Source: Prado023 sp963798745
GTDB lineage: Bacteria; Actinomycetota; Actinomycetes; S36-B12; CAIYMF01
Reading direction: 5' to 3'
Length of the DNA: 64,000 nt
NCBI GenBank assembly: GCA_963798745.1
Contig: CAWCUF010000001.1
Span: 372,001 to 436,000 of the forward strand
Shown: positions 15,951 to 24,348 of the stretch, piece after piece
How positions within the stretch are numbered: the stretch's first letter is position 1
Layout of the letters: each line of letters begins with the position of its first letter
The notes under the pieces: model-generated
The model's database searches: none
Seen by the model: only the letters and a program-made list of their open reading frames with translations
What the model was told of the DNA's origin: nothing
Translations under genes and position numbers: made by a program

Positions 15951-16736
15951 TCAGTCGGCCAGCCAGGTGGCCGGCTGGCGCGCCGAGAACTCGACGGCCG
16001 CGGCCACCAGGCGGATCATCGCCGCGACCCCCTCGGGCGAGCCCTGGGCGTAGTCCCGCACCGCTCGGACATAGGCCGGGCGCCCCACTGCCTTGAGCCC
16101 CAGCTCGGGGGCGCCGAGCATCCCCGGATCGACACCGCGCTGGGCCAGGACGAGCCGGGGCAGGGCACGCGCGACCAGGCCCGAGCCCCAGCTGAACGGA
16201 CGTAGGGAGGCGATTTCGGCATGGGCCACTGCGGCCACCAGCACGCCGGGTGCCTCGGAGTTGACCAGCATCCGGGCGAGATCACCCAGACGCTGGGACA
16301 CTTCAGCGGGTGGCGCCAGCTCCCCCAGCCGCAACGGGTCGTCAGCAGCCTCCCCCCGGGGACGTCCCAGGTCACCGTCGGGCACGAACCCGTGCGCCAC
16401 CACCGCGTGCATGCCGGCCAGCGCCTGAGCCGGCGCGCTGCCGATCACGGCGACCAGGTCGGGGAGCTGGGCGTGCAGACCCACGGTCCCGGCCAGGACC
16501 CGACCGATCGGTGAGCCGTCGAGGACCGCACCGGTGCGCAACTCAGGCAGGCCGCACTCGGCGCCGTCGAACCAGGCATTGGCCCAGGCCCCGCGCAGCG
16601 CGGACTCCGCGGTGACCAGCCCGAGATCGCGCCCCACCGCGCGGTCCCAGAGCAATTCGTCGACCGCAGCCCGGGCGCGCTCCAGGGCCGGCGCCACCCC
16701 GGGCAGGTCCAGCAGCCCCACCAGCGGATCGTTCAT
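15951..16736 (-). CDS. Degenerate Fic-like protein (Rv3662c-type), catalytic residues lost
   Basis: A 261-residue protein conserved in actinobacteria at this position beside the tad operon; its function is not known. Residues 179-190 (RPFSWGSGLVAR) align without gaps to the Fic core HPFxxGNGRxxR, but the catalytic His is Arg, the acidic residue Trp, Asn is Ser and the first Arg is Leu. An N-terminal ESALRGA segment (44-50) resembles the Fic inhibitory motif SxxxEG with Glu replaced. So it probably keeps the fold but cannot AMPylate. The Fic relation is my inference from these motifs and should be checked by structure prediction. Confidence 0.6.
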   Translation of the reverse strand: MNDPLVGLLDLPGVAPALERARAAVDELLWDRAVGRDLGLVTAESALRGAWANAWFDGAECGLPELRTGAVLDGSPIGRVLAGTVGLHAQLPDLVAVIGSAPAQALAGMHAVVAHGFVPDGDLGRPRGEAADDPLRLGELAPPAEVSQRLGDLARMLVNSEAPGVLVAAVAHAEIASLRPFSWGSGLVARALPRLVLAQRGVDPGMLGAPELGLKAVGRPAYVRAVRDYAQGSPEGVAAMIRLVAAAVEFSARQPATWLAD

Positions 16737-16842
16737 CGGGCAAGGTTATCTGCCGCCGGGACCCGGCCCCGGCGGGCGATGTCGGCGTTCCTGGGCCGGG
16801 TCGCTGACCTCGGGTCGGCTGCCTGAGACTGGAGCGTCTGAC

Positions 16843-18165
16843 ATGCTGGGCCACCTCATGGGTGAGCAAATCTTCGAGCGTCCCACGCTGAGCGAGCGTG
16901 GCTGGCTGCTGCGCGTCCTGCGTGCCGAGACCGTCGGCGGCATGCTGATGCTCGGTGCCGCGCTGGTCGCCCTGGTGTGGGCGAACACGGCCTGGGTGGG
17001 CTCCTACCAGGACCTGATCAGCACGACGATCGGCCCGGAATCGCTGCACCTGAACCTGCCGATCAGCGTCTGGGCGGCCGACTTCCTGCTCGCGTTCTTC
17101 TTCTTCCTGGCCGGCCTCGAGCTCAAGCACGAGGTCCAGATGGGCACCCTGAGCAAGCCCTCCCAGGCCGCTGTCCCCGTCGTGGCGGCCCTGTGCGGCA
17201 TGGTCGTGCCCGCGGGGCTGTACCTGGTGATGACCCGTGGGCTGCCCCTGGAGAGCACCGGGTGGGGCATCCCGATGGCCACCGACATCGCCTTCGCCCT
17301 GGCAGTGCTGGCCATCATGGGTCGCGGCCTGCCGCTGGCGCTGCGGGCGTTCCTGCTGACACTGGCCGTGGTCGACGACCTGGGCGCCATCACGGTGATC
17401 GCGATCTTCTACTCCGACAAGTTCAAGCTGGGCTTCCTGGTGGTGTCGATCCTGCTGGTGGTCCTGTGGTGGGTGCTCCAGCATCGGCGGTTCACCGGGA
17501 CCCCGCTGTCGGGTGCGGTCTACGTCGCGCTGTTCCTGCTCACCTGGTACACCACCCACGAGTCCGGGGTGCACGCCACGGTTGCTGGGGTGGCACTGGG
17601 CCTGGCCACGCGCGTGCGCCGTGACCCGGGGGAGCGCGAGTCGCCCGGTGACCGTGCCGAACACGCACTGCGACCGTTCGTGGCCGGTGTGGCGGTGCCG
17701 CTGTTCGCGTTCACCAGCGCGGGGGTGACGTTCCTGAATGTGGGCCAGACCGCCGCCCCGGTGATGTCCCTGGCCGACACCATGACCGAGCCGGTCACGC
17801 TCGGTGTGCTGGCCGGCCTGTTGATCGGCAAGCCGATCGGGGTGATCGCCGGCGCCTGGCTGACGGCCCGGTTCACCCGTGCGTCGCTGAATCCGACGCT
17901 GCGCTGGGCCGATGTGACCGCGATCGGGATGCTCGGTGGGATCGGGTTCACGGTCAGTCTGCTGATCGCCGAGCTGGCGTTCGAGGAGGATCCCGGGCTG
18001 CTGACCAGCGCCAAGGTCGGGATCCTGGCCGCGACCCTCGGTGCCGCCATCCTCTCGGCCCTGCTGCTGGCCCATCGGCGTCGGGCGCTGGAGGCGCTGT
18101 ACGCGCTGGAGAACGCCGACCTCGATTCCGACGGGATACCCGACGTCTACCAGCGCGAGCCCTGA
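16843..18165 (+). CDS. nhaA: Na+/H+ antiporter NhaA
   Basis: Sodium-proton antiporter, 440 aa, with about 12 membrane helices. The ion-binding aspartates are in LAVVDDLGAITVIAIF (the DD pair equals Asp163-Asp164 of E. coli NhaA), and ATDIAFALAVLA precedes them. The start ATG at 16843 has GGAG about 8 nt upstream; a second ATG at 16858 is possible. The C-terminal tail ends with DLDSDGIPDVYQ, which resembles Ca2+-binding loops of EF-hand or thrombospondin type 3 repeats and is unusual for NhaA. It is divergent from the Fic-like gene. Confidence 0.93.
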   Translation: MLGHLMGEQIFERPTLSERGWLLRVLRAETVGGMLMLGAALVALVWANTAWVGSYQDLISTTIGPESLHLNLPISVWAADFLLAFFFFLAGLELKHEVQMGTLSKPSQAAVPVVAALCGMVVPAGLYLVMTRGLPLESTGWGIPMATDIAFALAVLAIMGRGLPLALRAFLLTLAVVDDLGAITVIAIFYSDKFKLGFLVVSILLVVLWWVLQHRRFTGTPLSGAVYVALFLLTWYTTHESGVHATVAGVALGLATRVRRDPGERESPGDRAEHALRPFVAGVAVPLFAFTSAGVTFLNVGQTAAPVMSLADTMTEPVTLGVLAGLLIGKPIGVIAGAWLTARFTRASLNPTLRWADVTAIGMLGGIGFTVSLLIAELAFEEDPGLLTSAKVGILAATLGAAILSALLLAHRRRALEALYALENADLDSDGIPDVYQREP

Positions 18166-18299
18166 GCGCGATCCCCACCGCTGTGGGTCCGCGGAGCTGC
18201 CCCCGCGCAGCCTTTCGGTGCCCGTCGGTCGCCGTCGGCAGCGCGGGTGGCCGCACCCCCGCGATAGCCTTGCCCGATCGTCTGACGAAAGGACCCCGG

Positions 18300-18752
18300 A
18301 TGGACAGCAACAAGGAGACCGGCCTGAGCCCGTTGCTCAACTCCGCGATCAAGGACGCCCAGAGCCTCGTGCGCCAGCAGGTCGAGTTGGCCAAGGCTGA
18401 GGTCAGCCAGAGCGCGAAGCAGGCCGCGACGGCCTCCATCCTGTTCATCGCCGCTGCCGTCCTGGCCTTCCTCGCCTTCGTGTTCGCCCTGGTCGCCGGG
18501 GCCTACGGAATCGTGGCCGCCGGCCTGCCGGTCTGGGCCGGGTTCCTGATCGTGACCGGGGTGCTGGTGCTCGTCGCGCTGATCCTGGGCCTGGTGGGCA
18601 GGTCCCGGGTGAAGCGGGTGGGGCCGCCGGAGCGGGCCATCAAGGAGGTGGAGACCACCAAGGCGGCGCTGACCAGCATCACCTCGACCACGAAGCCGGG
18701 CACCGAGGTGGCGCCCTCAGCGACCGGTGCGGTGCCGAGCCCTGCGCCGTGA
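18300..18752 (+). CDS. Phage-holin-family (DUF1469) membrane protein
   Basis: A 150-residue protein with a charged amphipathic N-terminus (LNSAIKDAQSLVRQQVELAKAEV), two membrane helices (ILFIAAAVLAFLAFVFALVAG; FLIVTGVLVLVALILGLVG) and a Ser/Thr/Pro-rich cytoplasmic tail. This is the putative actinobacterial holin-X/DUF1469 family, which is chromosomal and not part of a prophage here. AAAGGA precedes the ATG, and a TAGCCT -10-like hexamer sits at 18265-18270. Its stop overlaps the next start (GTGA). The exact function is unknown. Confidence 0.8.
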   Translation: MDSNKETGLSPLLNSAIKDAQSLVRQQVELAKAEVSQSAKQAATASILFIAAAVLAFLAFVFALVAGAYGIVAAGLPVWAGFLIVTGVLVLVALILGLVGRSRVKRVGPPERAIKEVETTKAALTSITSTTKPGTEVAPSATGAVPSPAP

Positions 18753-19663
18753 CCCTGCTGGACCCTGAGGAGGTCGTCCGGGTCGCCGGACCGTGGACGC
18801 ACCGCGAGGTGGCGGCCAACGGGGCCCGGTTCCACGTCGCCGAGATGGGCCAGGGCCCCCTGGTCCTGCTGCTGCACGGGTTCCCGACCTTCTGGTGGAC
18901 CTGGCGGCACCTGCTGCCGGTGCTGGCCGATGCGGGCTTCCGCGCAGCGGCCATGGACCTGCGCGGGTATGCAGGGTCCGACCACCCCCCGCGCGGCTAC
19001 GACCCGTTCACGCTGACCAGGGATGTCACCGGCGTGATCAGGTCCCTGGGCGAGCGGCACGCCGTGGTGGTCGGGCACGGCTGGGGCGGCTTCCTGGCGT
19101 GGACGGCCGCAGTCCTGCAACCCTCGGCCATCCGGGCGATCGCCCCCGTCTCGATGCCGCATCCGCGCCGGCTGCGCAGCGCCCTGCTCGCCGACGGTGC
19201 CCAGCGGCGCGCCTCGGCCTACGCGTTCGGCTTCCAGGTGCCGGCCTCGCCCGAACGTGACCTGCTCGAGGACAGCGCTGCGGGCGTCGGCGCGCTGCTG
19301 CACGCCTGGTCGGCCACCCCCGGCTGGCCCGACAGGCACACCGAGGCCACCTACCGGGCCGCGATGCTGCTGCTCAACACCAGCCACTGCGCGTTGGAGT
19401 ACCACCGGTGGGCGTTGCGCAGCGTGCCGCGCCCGGACGGCCTGCGCTACGCCAGCCGGATGAAGACCCCGATCCACGCGCCGGTGCTGCAGGTCCAGGG
19501 TGGCGCGGACCCGACCGTGCTGCCCAGCAGCGCCCGGGGCTCCGGGGAGCATGTGGCCGCGCCCTACCGCTACGCCGAGCTGCCCGGGGCCGGGCACTTC
19601 CCGCACGAGGAGCAGCCCGACGAGTTCCACGACGTGCTCCTGGAGTGGCTCGCCGAGCTCTGA
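18749..19663 (+). CDS. Epoxide-hydrolase-like alpha/beta hydrolase lacking the nucleophile
   Basis: A 304-residue alpha/beta-hydrolase of the epoxide hydrolase/EphE type. The oxyanion motif LLHGFPTFWW, the acid-loop GGADPTVLP and the catalytic-base His in AGHFPHEEQP are present. The nucleophile elbow, however, reads VGHGWGG: Gly111 replaces the Asp of the usual GHDWGG. The codon is GGC, one base from GAC. As written, the enzyme should not form the covalent intermediate. It is coupled to the holin-family gene by a GTGA overlap and is convergent with marP, the same neighbourhood as mycobacterial ephE. Confidence 0.82.
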   Translation: MTLLDPEEVVRVAGPWTHREVAANGARFHVAEMGQGPLVLLLHGFPTFWWTWRHLLPVLADAGFRAAAMDLRGYAGSDHPPRGYDPFTLTRDVTGVIRSLGERHAVVVGHGWGGFLAWTAAVLQPSAIRAIAPVSMPHPRRLRSALLADGAQRRASAYAFGFQVPASPERDLLEDSAAGVGALLHAWSATPGWPDRHTEATYRAAMLLLNTSHCALEYHRWALRSVPRPDGLRYASRMKTPIHAPVLQVQGGADPTVLPSSARGSGEHVAAPYRYAELPGAGHFPHEEQPDEFHDVLLEWLAEL

Positions 19664-19706
19664 CCCGAGGTCCGGGGACCGCGCCGGTCAGCGGCCGTGC
19701 CGATGG

Positions 19707-20888
19707 CTACGGCGCGAGCGGACACGCGCCCGAGGAGACCTCCGCAGTGGCGGCGGCGCCGGACTTGATCGCCGGGCGGACCTCGGCCTCGGTGAGCGCG
19801 AACCCGGTCTGGTCATCGGACTGGGCGTTGGCGAACACCAGCCCGATCACCGCGCCCTGAAGGTCCAGCAGGGCACCGCCGGAGTTGCCCGGGCGCACCG
19901 TCCCGCGGAACACGTACACGTCGCGGCGACCGGCACCGGCGTCCTCGGCGATCAGGAGCTGGCCCCGGACCCGCGCCGGGTCCACCGTCAGCCCGCCGCC
20001 ACCGGGGTAGCCGGCCACGGCCGCGTCGGTGCCGCCGGACACCTCGGCCACCCACCGGGGCGCCGGGGCGTCCAGGCCGGGCACCGCAAGGATCGCCACG
20101 TCGGTCGCGCGGTCGAGGTGGACCAAGGTGGCGTCGCGCACCCCACGATCATCGGACAGGCGCACGGAGACCCGGCCCGACCCGGCCACCACATGGGCGT
20201 TGGTCGCCACCCGCTCGGGACCCACGACCACCCCGGACCCCAGTGAGGTGGCCGCACAGCGGGTGGAGCTGGTGAACACCTGGACCACCGAGCTTCGGGC
20301 CACACGCTCGGGCGGCCCGGACACATTGATGTCGCCCGGATCGTCGACCGCGGGCACGGTCGCGGGATTGAACGGCAGGCTGGGCAGGTCGATCGTGGCC
20401 AGCAGCTCGCGGGCATCAGCCAGCAGGCTGCCGCCCGGGCCGGCCATCACCTGGTCGAGGATCGGGAACGTCCGCGAGGCCCGCACCGTGTCCGACGCAC
20501 TGCCCAACGAGCCCGAGGCCGCCACCGACAGCACCATCCACGAACCCAGCAGGAACGCCAGGATGCTCACGACCATGCCCGAGGCGCTGTCCAGCAGCCG
20601 GATGGGCGTGAAGTCCACCGCATCGCGTACCGCCCGCCCGACGACGCCCAGCAGGGCCTGGCCGATGATGCCCAGCATGAACATCCCGGCGATCGTGGCC
20701 ATCCCGGTCAGGAACGTCGGCCAGTCCCGGCCCGAGAGCAGGTTCGGGATCAGCCACGCACCGACCAGCGCCCCGCCGAGGAACCCGGCGAACGATGCGG
20801 CGGTGGTGATCACCCCGGCCCGCCAGCCGGCCAGCGCCACGACGAGCAGGCCCACGAGCACCGCGAGGTCCACCCAGTTGCCGTTCAC
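19707..20888 (-). CDS. marP: MarP-type membrane serine protease (CvpA + trypsin-like)
   Basis: Periplasmic protease anchored by four N-terminal membrane helices (CvpA/colicin V domain, residues 1-125), followed by a chymotrypsin-fold domain. The triad is His232 (ATNAHVVAG), Asp263 (ATDVAIL) and Ser336 (PGNSGGAL). Cys211 and Cys389 match the disulfide of mycobacterial MarP that responds to oxidation. In M. tuberculosis the protease gives acid resistance by activating a cell-wall hydrolase; that role is inferred here. The GTG start overlaps the NUDIX gene stop (GTGA). Confidence 0.9.
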   Translation of the reverse strand: MNGNWVDLAVLVGLLVVALAGWRAGVITTAASFAGFLGGALVGAWLIPNLLSGRDWPTFLTGMATIAGMFMLGIIGQALLGVVGRAVRDAVDFTPIRLLDSASGMVVSILAFLLGSWMVLSVAASGSLGSASDTVRASRTFPILDQVMAGPGGSLLADARELLATIDLPSLPFNPATVPAVDDPGDINVSGPPERVARSSVVQVFTSSTRCAATSLGSGVVVGPERVATNAHVVAGSGRVSVRLSDDRGVRDATLVHLDRATDVAILAVPGLDAPAPRWVAEVSGGTDAAVAGYPGGGGLTVDPARVRGQLLIAEDAGAGRRDVYVFRGTVRPGNSGGALLDLQGAVIGLVFANAQSDDQTGFALTEAEVRPAIKSGAAATAEVSSGACPLAP

Positions 20889-21550
20889 AGCGACACCCCC
20901 ACCTCGCGCTCGACCGGCCAGGGCAGCGCCCAGCCGGCGAGGTCGAGCAGCCGGTCGAGCAGCCCTGCGGTGAACCCCCAGACCAGCATGTCCGCGACCT
21001 GGAACCCGGGACCGCGATAGCCCGACGGGTGCACGACTGTGACGCGGTTGTTCGGATCCACCAAGGTGGCCACCGGGACCCGTTCCGCGCGCGCCACCTC
21101 CGCGGGATCCATCGCGCGGACCGGCGTCGGGGCGTGCCAGAAGCCGATCACGGGGGTCACGGCGAAACCGCTGGGCGGCAGCCAGAGGTCGGGCAGCACG
21201 TGCGCCACCTCGACACCGGTCGGTTCCACGCCGGTCTCCTCCTGCGCCTCGCGCAGCGCCGCGGCCACCGGACCGGCATCCCCGGCGTCCAGCGCACCGC
21301 CGGGGAACGCCGGCTGGCCCGGGTGGGAGCGCATCTGCGCGGCCCGCTGGATGAGCAGCACATCAGGACCGACCACGCCCTCGGCGAACAGGATCAGGAC
21401 TGCGGAGTGCCGCAGGCTGATGCCCGCCGGTGGAGTGAACTGCGACAGTTGGCGCCCCTCGACGGCCGAGACCGACCGGATGAACGTCCGGAACCACTCG
21501 GGCGGGTGCCCGGTCGAGGTCTGCGCCGCCCCCGGTCCCCCGTTGCTCAC
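20885..21550 (-). CDS. NUDIX hydrolase, CoA-pyrophosphatase (NudL) type
   Basis: Predicted to hydrolyse CoA or similar nucleotide diphosphates. The 221-residue protein has the NudL signature VLLIQRAAQMRSHPGQPAF just before the NUDIX box FPGGALDAGD...AALREAQEETG. It lies between nth and marP with four-base overlaps on both sides, as in mycobacteria (Rv3672c). The start GTG at 21550 is fixed by the overlap with the nth stop. The substrate is inferred from the family signature. Confidence 0.87.
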   Translation of the reverse strand: MSNGGPGAAQTSTGHPPEWFRTFIRSVSAVEGRQLSQFTPPAGISLRHSAVLILFAEGVVGPDVLLIQRAAQMRSHPGQPAFPGGALDAGDAGPVAAALREAQEETGVEPTGVEVAHVLPDLWLPPSGFAVTPVIGFWHAPTPVRAMDPAEVARAERVPVATLVDPNNRVTVVHPSGYRGPGFQVADMLVWGFTAGLLDRLLDLAGWALPWPVEREVGVSL

Positions 21551-22254
21551 GCCGCCCCCTTGACCAGGCGCAGCGCCGCCCGCTCGTCGGTGGGGCCGAG
21601 TCCGAAGCTGGGGCAGGACGACGCCAGCGGGCAGGCGCCGCACGCCGGCCGCCGGGAATGGCATATCCGCCGACCGTGCCAGATCAGTCGGTGCGAGAGC
21701 ATCGTCCACTCGGACTTGGGGAACAGCGACCCCACCTCGGCCTCGACCTTCTCGGGTTCCTCGGCGCTGGTCCAGCCGAACCGACGGGCCAGTCGCCCGA
21801 AGTGCGTGTCCACGGTGATCCCCGGTACCGCGAAGCAGTTGCCCAGCACCACATTGGCGGTCTTGCGCCCGACCCCGGGCAGGGTGACCAGATCCTCGAG
21901 CCGGGGCGGCACCTGCCCGTCGTAGGCCTCGACGAGGCGGGCGGCCATGCCCTGCAGGGAGGCCGCCTTGGCCCGGAAGAAGCCGGTCGAGACGATCATC
22001 GCCTCGAGGTCGGCACGGTCGGCCGCGGCGAGATCGGCCGCAGTGGGGTAGGCCGTGAACAGGCTCGGGGTCACCAGGTTGACCCGCGCATCGGTGCACT
22101 GCGCGCTCAGGATGGTGGCCACCAACAGCTCCAGGGGCGTCTCGAAGTCCAATTCGCAGTGCGCGTCGGGATAGGCCTGGGCAAGGACGCGGTTCATCCG
22201 CCGGGCCCGCCGGACCAACGCGGTGCGCGTCGGCGGGGCAGGTGGGGTCGGCAT
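21547..22254 (-). CDS. nth: Endonuclease III
   Basis: DNA glycosylase/AP lyase of base excision repair, removing oxidised pyrimidines. The 235-residue protein has the helix-hairpin-helix LPGVGRKTANVVL with the catalytic Lys, the catalytic Asp in TVDTHFGRLARRF and the 4Fe-4S cluster cysteines in ICHSRRPACGACPLASSC. It starts the minus-strand nth-NUDIX-marP operon and is divergent from the RsiG-like gene; only 46 bp separate the two starts. Confidence 0.96.
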   Translation of the reverse strand: MPTPPAPPTRTALVRRARRMNRVLAQAYPDAHCELDFETPLELLVATILSAQCTDARVNLVTPSLFTAYPTAADLAAADRADLEAMIVSTGFFRAKAASLQGMAARLVEAYDGQVPPRLEDLVTLPGVGRKTANVVLGNCFAVPGITVDTHFGRLARRFGWTSAEEPEKVEAEVGSLFPKSEWTMLSHRLIWHGRRICHSRRPACGACPLASSCPSFGLGPTDERAALRLVKGAA

Positions 22255-22300
22255 GTGGGTAGCCTAGGCGAGATCTGTGTGACGCGATCCTGGGAGATCC

Positions 22301-22816
22301 ATGGCCACCAAGCCCCCGCAACAGCCGCCCGAGATCGATCCCGCCTATGCCGGACACACCCTCGAGGCCCTGCGGGACCTGCGCCGCGAGCTCGGGGAGG
22401 AGGAGTCGCGGGTGTCCTACTGGCGCCGGATCCTCCAGGCGCGCATCGACCTGCTGACCCGGGGTGCGGCCGAGGGGGACCTCGTCGCCCGGCTGACCTC
22501 GGTGCTGGCCGAGAGTGGCGCGGTCCATCGGCGCCTGGCCAACCTCTCGGTGCGTTCGGCCGAGGAGGTGGCTGCCCTACCTGACCTGCGTGCGCTGTGG
22601 ACCCGGGTCGTGGACAGCCGTGACGAGGAAGCGGTGGCCGGGTTCCTGGCCGAGCTGCGCGCCGCCGAGGCCGAGCTGTCGACGTTGCGTCGCGAGATCC
22701 ATCAGCGCCTCGACGAGGCCACCCGGCAGCTCATCGCCCGCTATCGGGCCGATCCCAGCCTGGCCCTGAGCGCGCTGCCCGACATCGGCATGGGCCAGAG
22801 CACTACTGTGGGTTGA
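22301..22816 (+). CDS. RsiG-like c-di-GMP-motif anti-sigma protein
   Basis: A 171-residue, mostly helical protein without membrane segments. Residues 35-50 match the RsiG c-di-GMP-binding signature E(x3)S(x2)R(x3)Q(x3)D exactly (ESRVSYWRRILQARID). A second copy at 123-138 fits except that His134 replaces Gln (EAELSTLRREIHQRLD). In Streptomyces, RsiG with c-di-GMP holds the sigma factor WhiG. No sigma gene is in this window, so the partner is unknown. It precedes crp with a 41-bp gap and may share its transcript. The family call rests on the motif, length and helical character. Confidence 0.72.
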   Translation: MATKPPQQPPEIDPAYAGHTLEALRDLRRELGEEESRVSYWRRILQARIDLLTRGAAEGDLVARLTSVLAESGAVHRRLANLSVRSAEEVAALPDLRALWTRVVDSRDEEAVAGFLAELRAAEAELSTLRREIHQRLDEATRQLIARYRADPSLALSALPDIGMGQSTTVG

Positions 22817-22857
22817 CCGCGGGGGTCATGATGGCACGCCCGCAGGAGGAGAGACCC

Positions 22858-23532
22858 GTGCAGGAACGCTTGCGCTCAGCGCCCCTGTTCACCGCCCTCG
22901 ACGACGACGCTGCGGCAGCGTTGCGCGCCTCCATGGTCGACCAGCGCCTGGCCAAGGGCGACGTGCTGTTCCACGAGGGCGAGCCGGGCGACAAGCTGTA
23001 CCTGATCGAGTCGGGCAAGATCAAGCTCGGCCATACCGCCCCGGACGGCCGGGAGTCCCTGATCGCGGTCCTGGGCGCCGGCGAGATGCTCGGCGAGCTG
23101 TCCCTGTTCGACCCGGGGGCGCGCACGGCCACCGCGGTCGCCGTGACCAAGACCAAGGTCCTGTCCATGGGACACGAGGCGCTGCTGCCCTGGCTGGTCG
23201 GGCGGCCGGACCTCGCCGCGGCCCTGCTGGCCTCGTTGGCCCGTCGGCTGCGCAAGACCAACGAGGCCATGGCCGACCTGGTGTTCTCCGACGTGCCTGG
23301 CCGGGTGGCCAAGGCGCTGCTCGACCTGGGTCTCAAGTTCGGCGAGGAGACCCCCGACGGACTCCTGGTCAGCCATGACCTCACCCAGGAGGAGCTCGCC
23401 CAACTGGTCGGCGCCTCGCGGGAGACGGTCAACAAGGCGCTCGCGGACTTCTCGGCGCGGGCCTGGATCCGCATCGAGCAACGCCAGGTGACCCTGATGG
23501 ACATCCCACGCCTGGAGCAGCGCGCGCACTGA
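22858..23532 (+). CDS. crp: Crp-family transcription regulator (cAMP receptor protein)
   Basis: A 224-residue regulator, the same length as mycobacterial Crp. The cyclic-nucleotide domain includes LFHEGEPGDKLYLIESGKIK and GEMLGELSLFDPGARTATA, with the Glu and Arg that bind the cyclic phosphate. The C-terminal winged helix has LTQEELAQLVGASRETVNKA as its recognition region. The GTG at 22858 is chosen because AGGAGGAGA lies 5 nt upstream; an earlier in-frame TTG lacks support. It follows the RsiG-like gene and is near nth-marP, as in mycobacteria. Confidence 0.93.
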   Translation: MQERLRSAPLFTALDDDAAAALRASMVDQRLAKGDVLFHEGEPGDKLYLIESGKIKLGHTAPDGRESLIAVLGAGEMLGELSLFDPGARTATAVAVTKTKVLSMGHEALLPWLVGRPDLAAALLASLARRLRKTNEAMADLVFSDVPGRVAKALLDLGLKFGEETPDGLLVSHDLTQEELAQLVGASRETVNKALADFSARAWIRIEQRQVTLMDIPRLEQRAH

Positions 23533-23550
23533 CTGCTGACCTGCTCGGAT

Positions 23551-24348
23551 TCAGAGAACCTTGGACAGGAACGCCTTGGTCCGGTCGTGCTGGGGGTTGC
23601 TCAGCACCTCCCTGGGGTCGCCCGCCTCGACGACGACCCCGTCGTCCATGAAGACCAGGCTGTCGCCCACCTCGCGGGCGAATCCCATCTCGTGGGTGAC
23701 CACGACCATGGTCATCCCCTCGTCAGCCAGCTGGCGCATCACCTCGAGCACCTCACCGACCAGTTCGGGGTCCAGGGCGGAGGTGGGTTCGTCGAAGAGC
23801 ATCAGGTCCGGCTGCATGCACAGCGCCCGGGCGATGGCCACTCGCTGCTGCTGCCCGCCGGACAGCTGGCTGGGGTAGGCGTCCCCACGGTCGCCGAGGC
23901 CAACCCGGTCGAGCAGGGTCTGGGCACGCTCCTTGACCATGTTCTTGGCCTCGCCCTTGGCCCGGATCGGGGCCTCGATGATGTTGCCCAGAGCCGTCAT
24001 GTGCGGGAAGAGGTTGAAGCGCTGGAACACCATGCCGATGTTCAACCGCTGCTGGGCCACCTCGGACTCACGCATCTCGTAGAGCTTGCCGCCGCGCTCG
24101 CGATACCCCACGAGCTGGCCCTGCACCGACAACCGGCCGGAGTCGATCCGCTCCAGATGGTTGATGCAGCGCAGGAACGTCGACTTGCCCGACCCGGAGG
24201 GGCCGACGATGCACATGACCTCCCCCTGGTTGACCTGCAGGTCGATGCCCCTGAGCACCTCGACCCGGCCGAACCACTTGTGCACCTTCTCGGCCAGGAC
24301 CATCGGGGTGGCGCCCGCGGCGTTCCGTGCCGGGGAGTTGGCGCTCAT
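23551..24348 (-). CDS. Polar amino-acid ABC transporter, ATP-binding protein (GlnQ type)
   Basis: ATPase of a polar amino-acid importer, 265 aa. It has Walker A VGPSGSGKSTFLRC, a Q-loop in MVFQRFNLFPHMT, the signature LSGGQQQRVAIARAL, Walker B LMLFDEPTSALDPE and the H-loop VVVTHEMGFA. The GlnQ/HisP-like order and the permease and binding protein beside it support polar amino-acid uptake; the exact substrate is not determined. Its ATG overlaps the permease stop (ATGA). It is convergent with crp. Confidence 0.93.
   Translation of the reverse strand: MSANSPARNAAGATPMVLAEKVHKWFGRVEVLRGIDLQVNQGEVMCIVGPSGSGKSTFLRCINHLERIDSGRLSVQGQLVGYRERGGKLYEMRESEVAQQRLNIGMVFQRFNLFPHMTALGNIIEAPIRAKGEAKNMVKERAQTLLDRVGLGDRGDAYPSQLSGGQQQRVAIARALCMQPDLMLFDEPTSALDPELVGEVLEVMRQLADEGMTMVVVTHEMGFAREVGDSLVFMDDGVVVEAGDPREVLSNPQHDRTKAFLSKVL

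Noticed and set aside
22813..22857. Longer Crp starting at TTG 22813
   Set aside because: GTG 22858 has a strong ribosome binding site and gives the usual 224-residue length.
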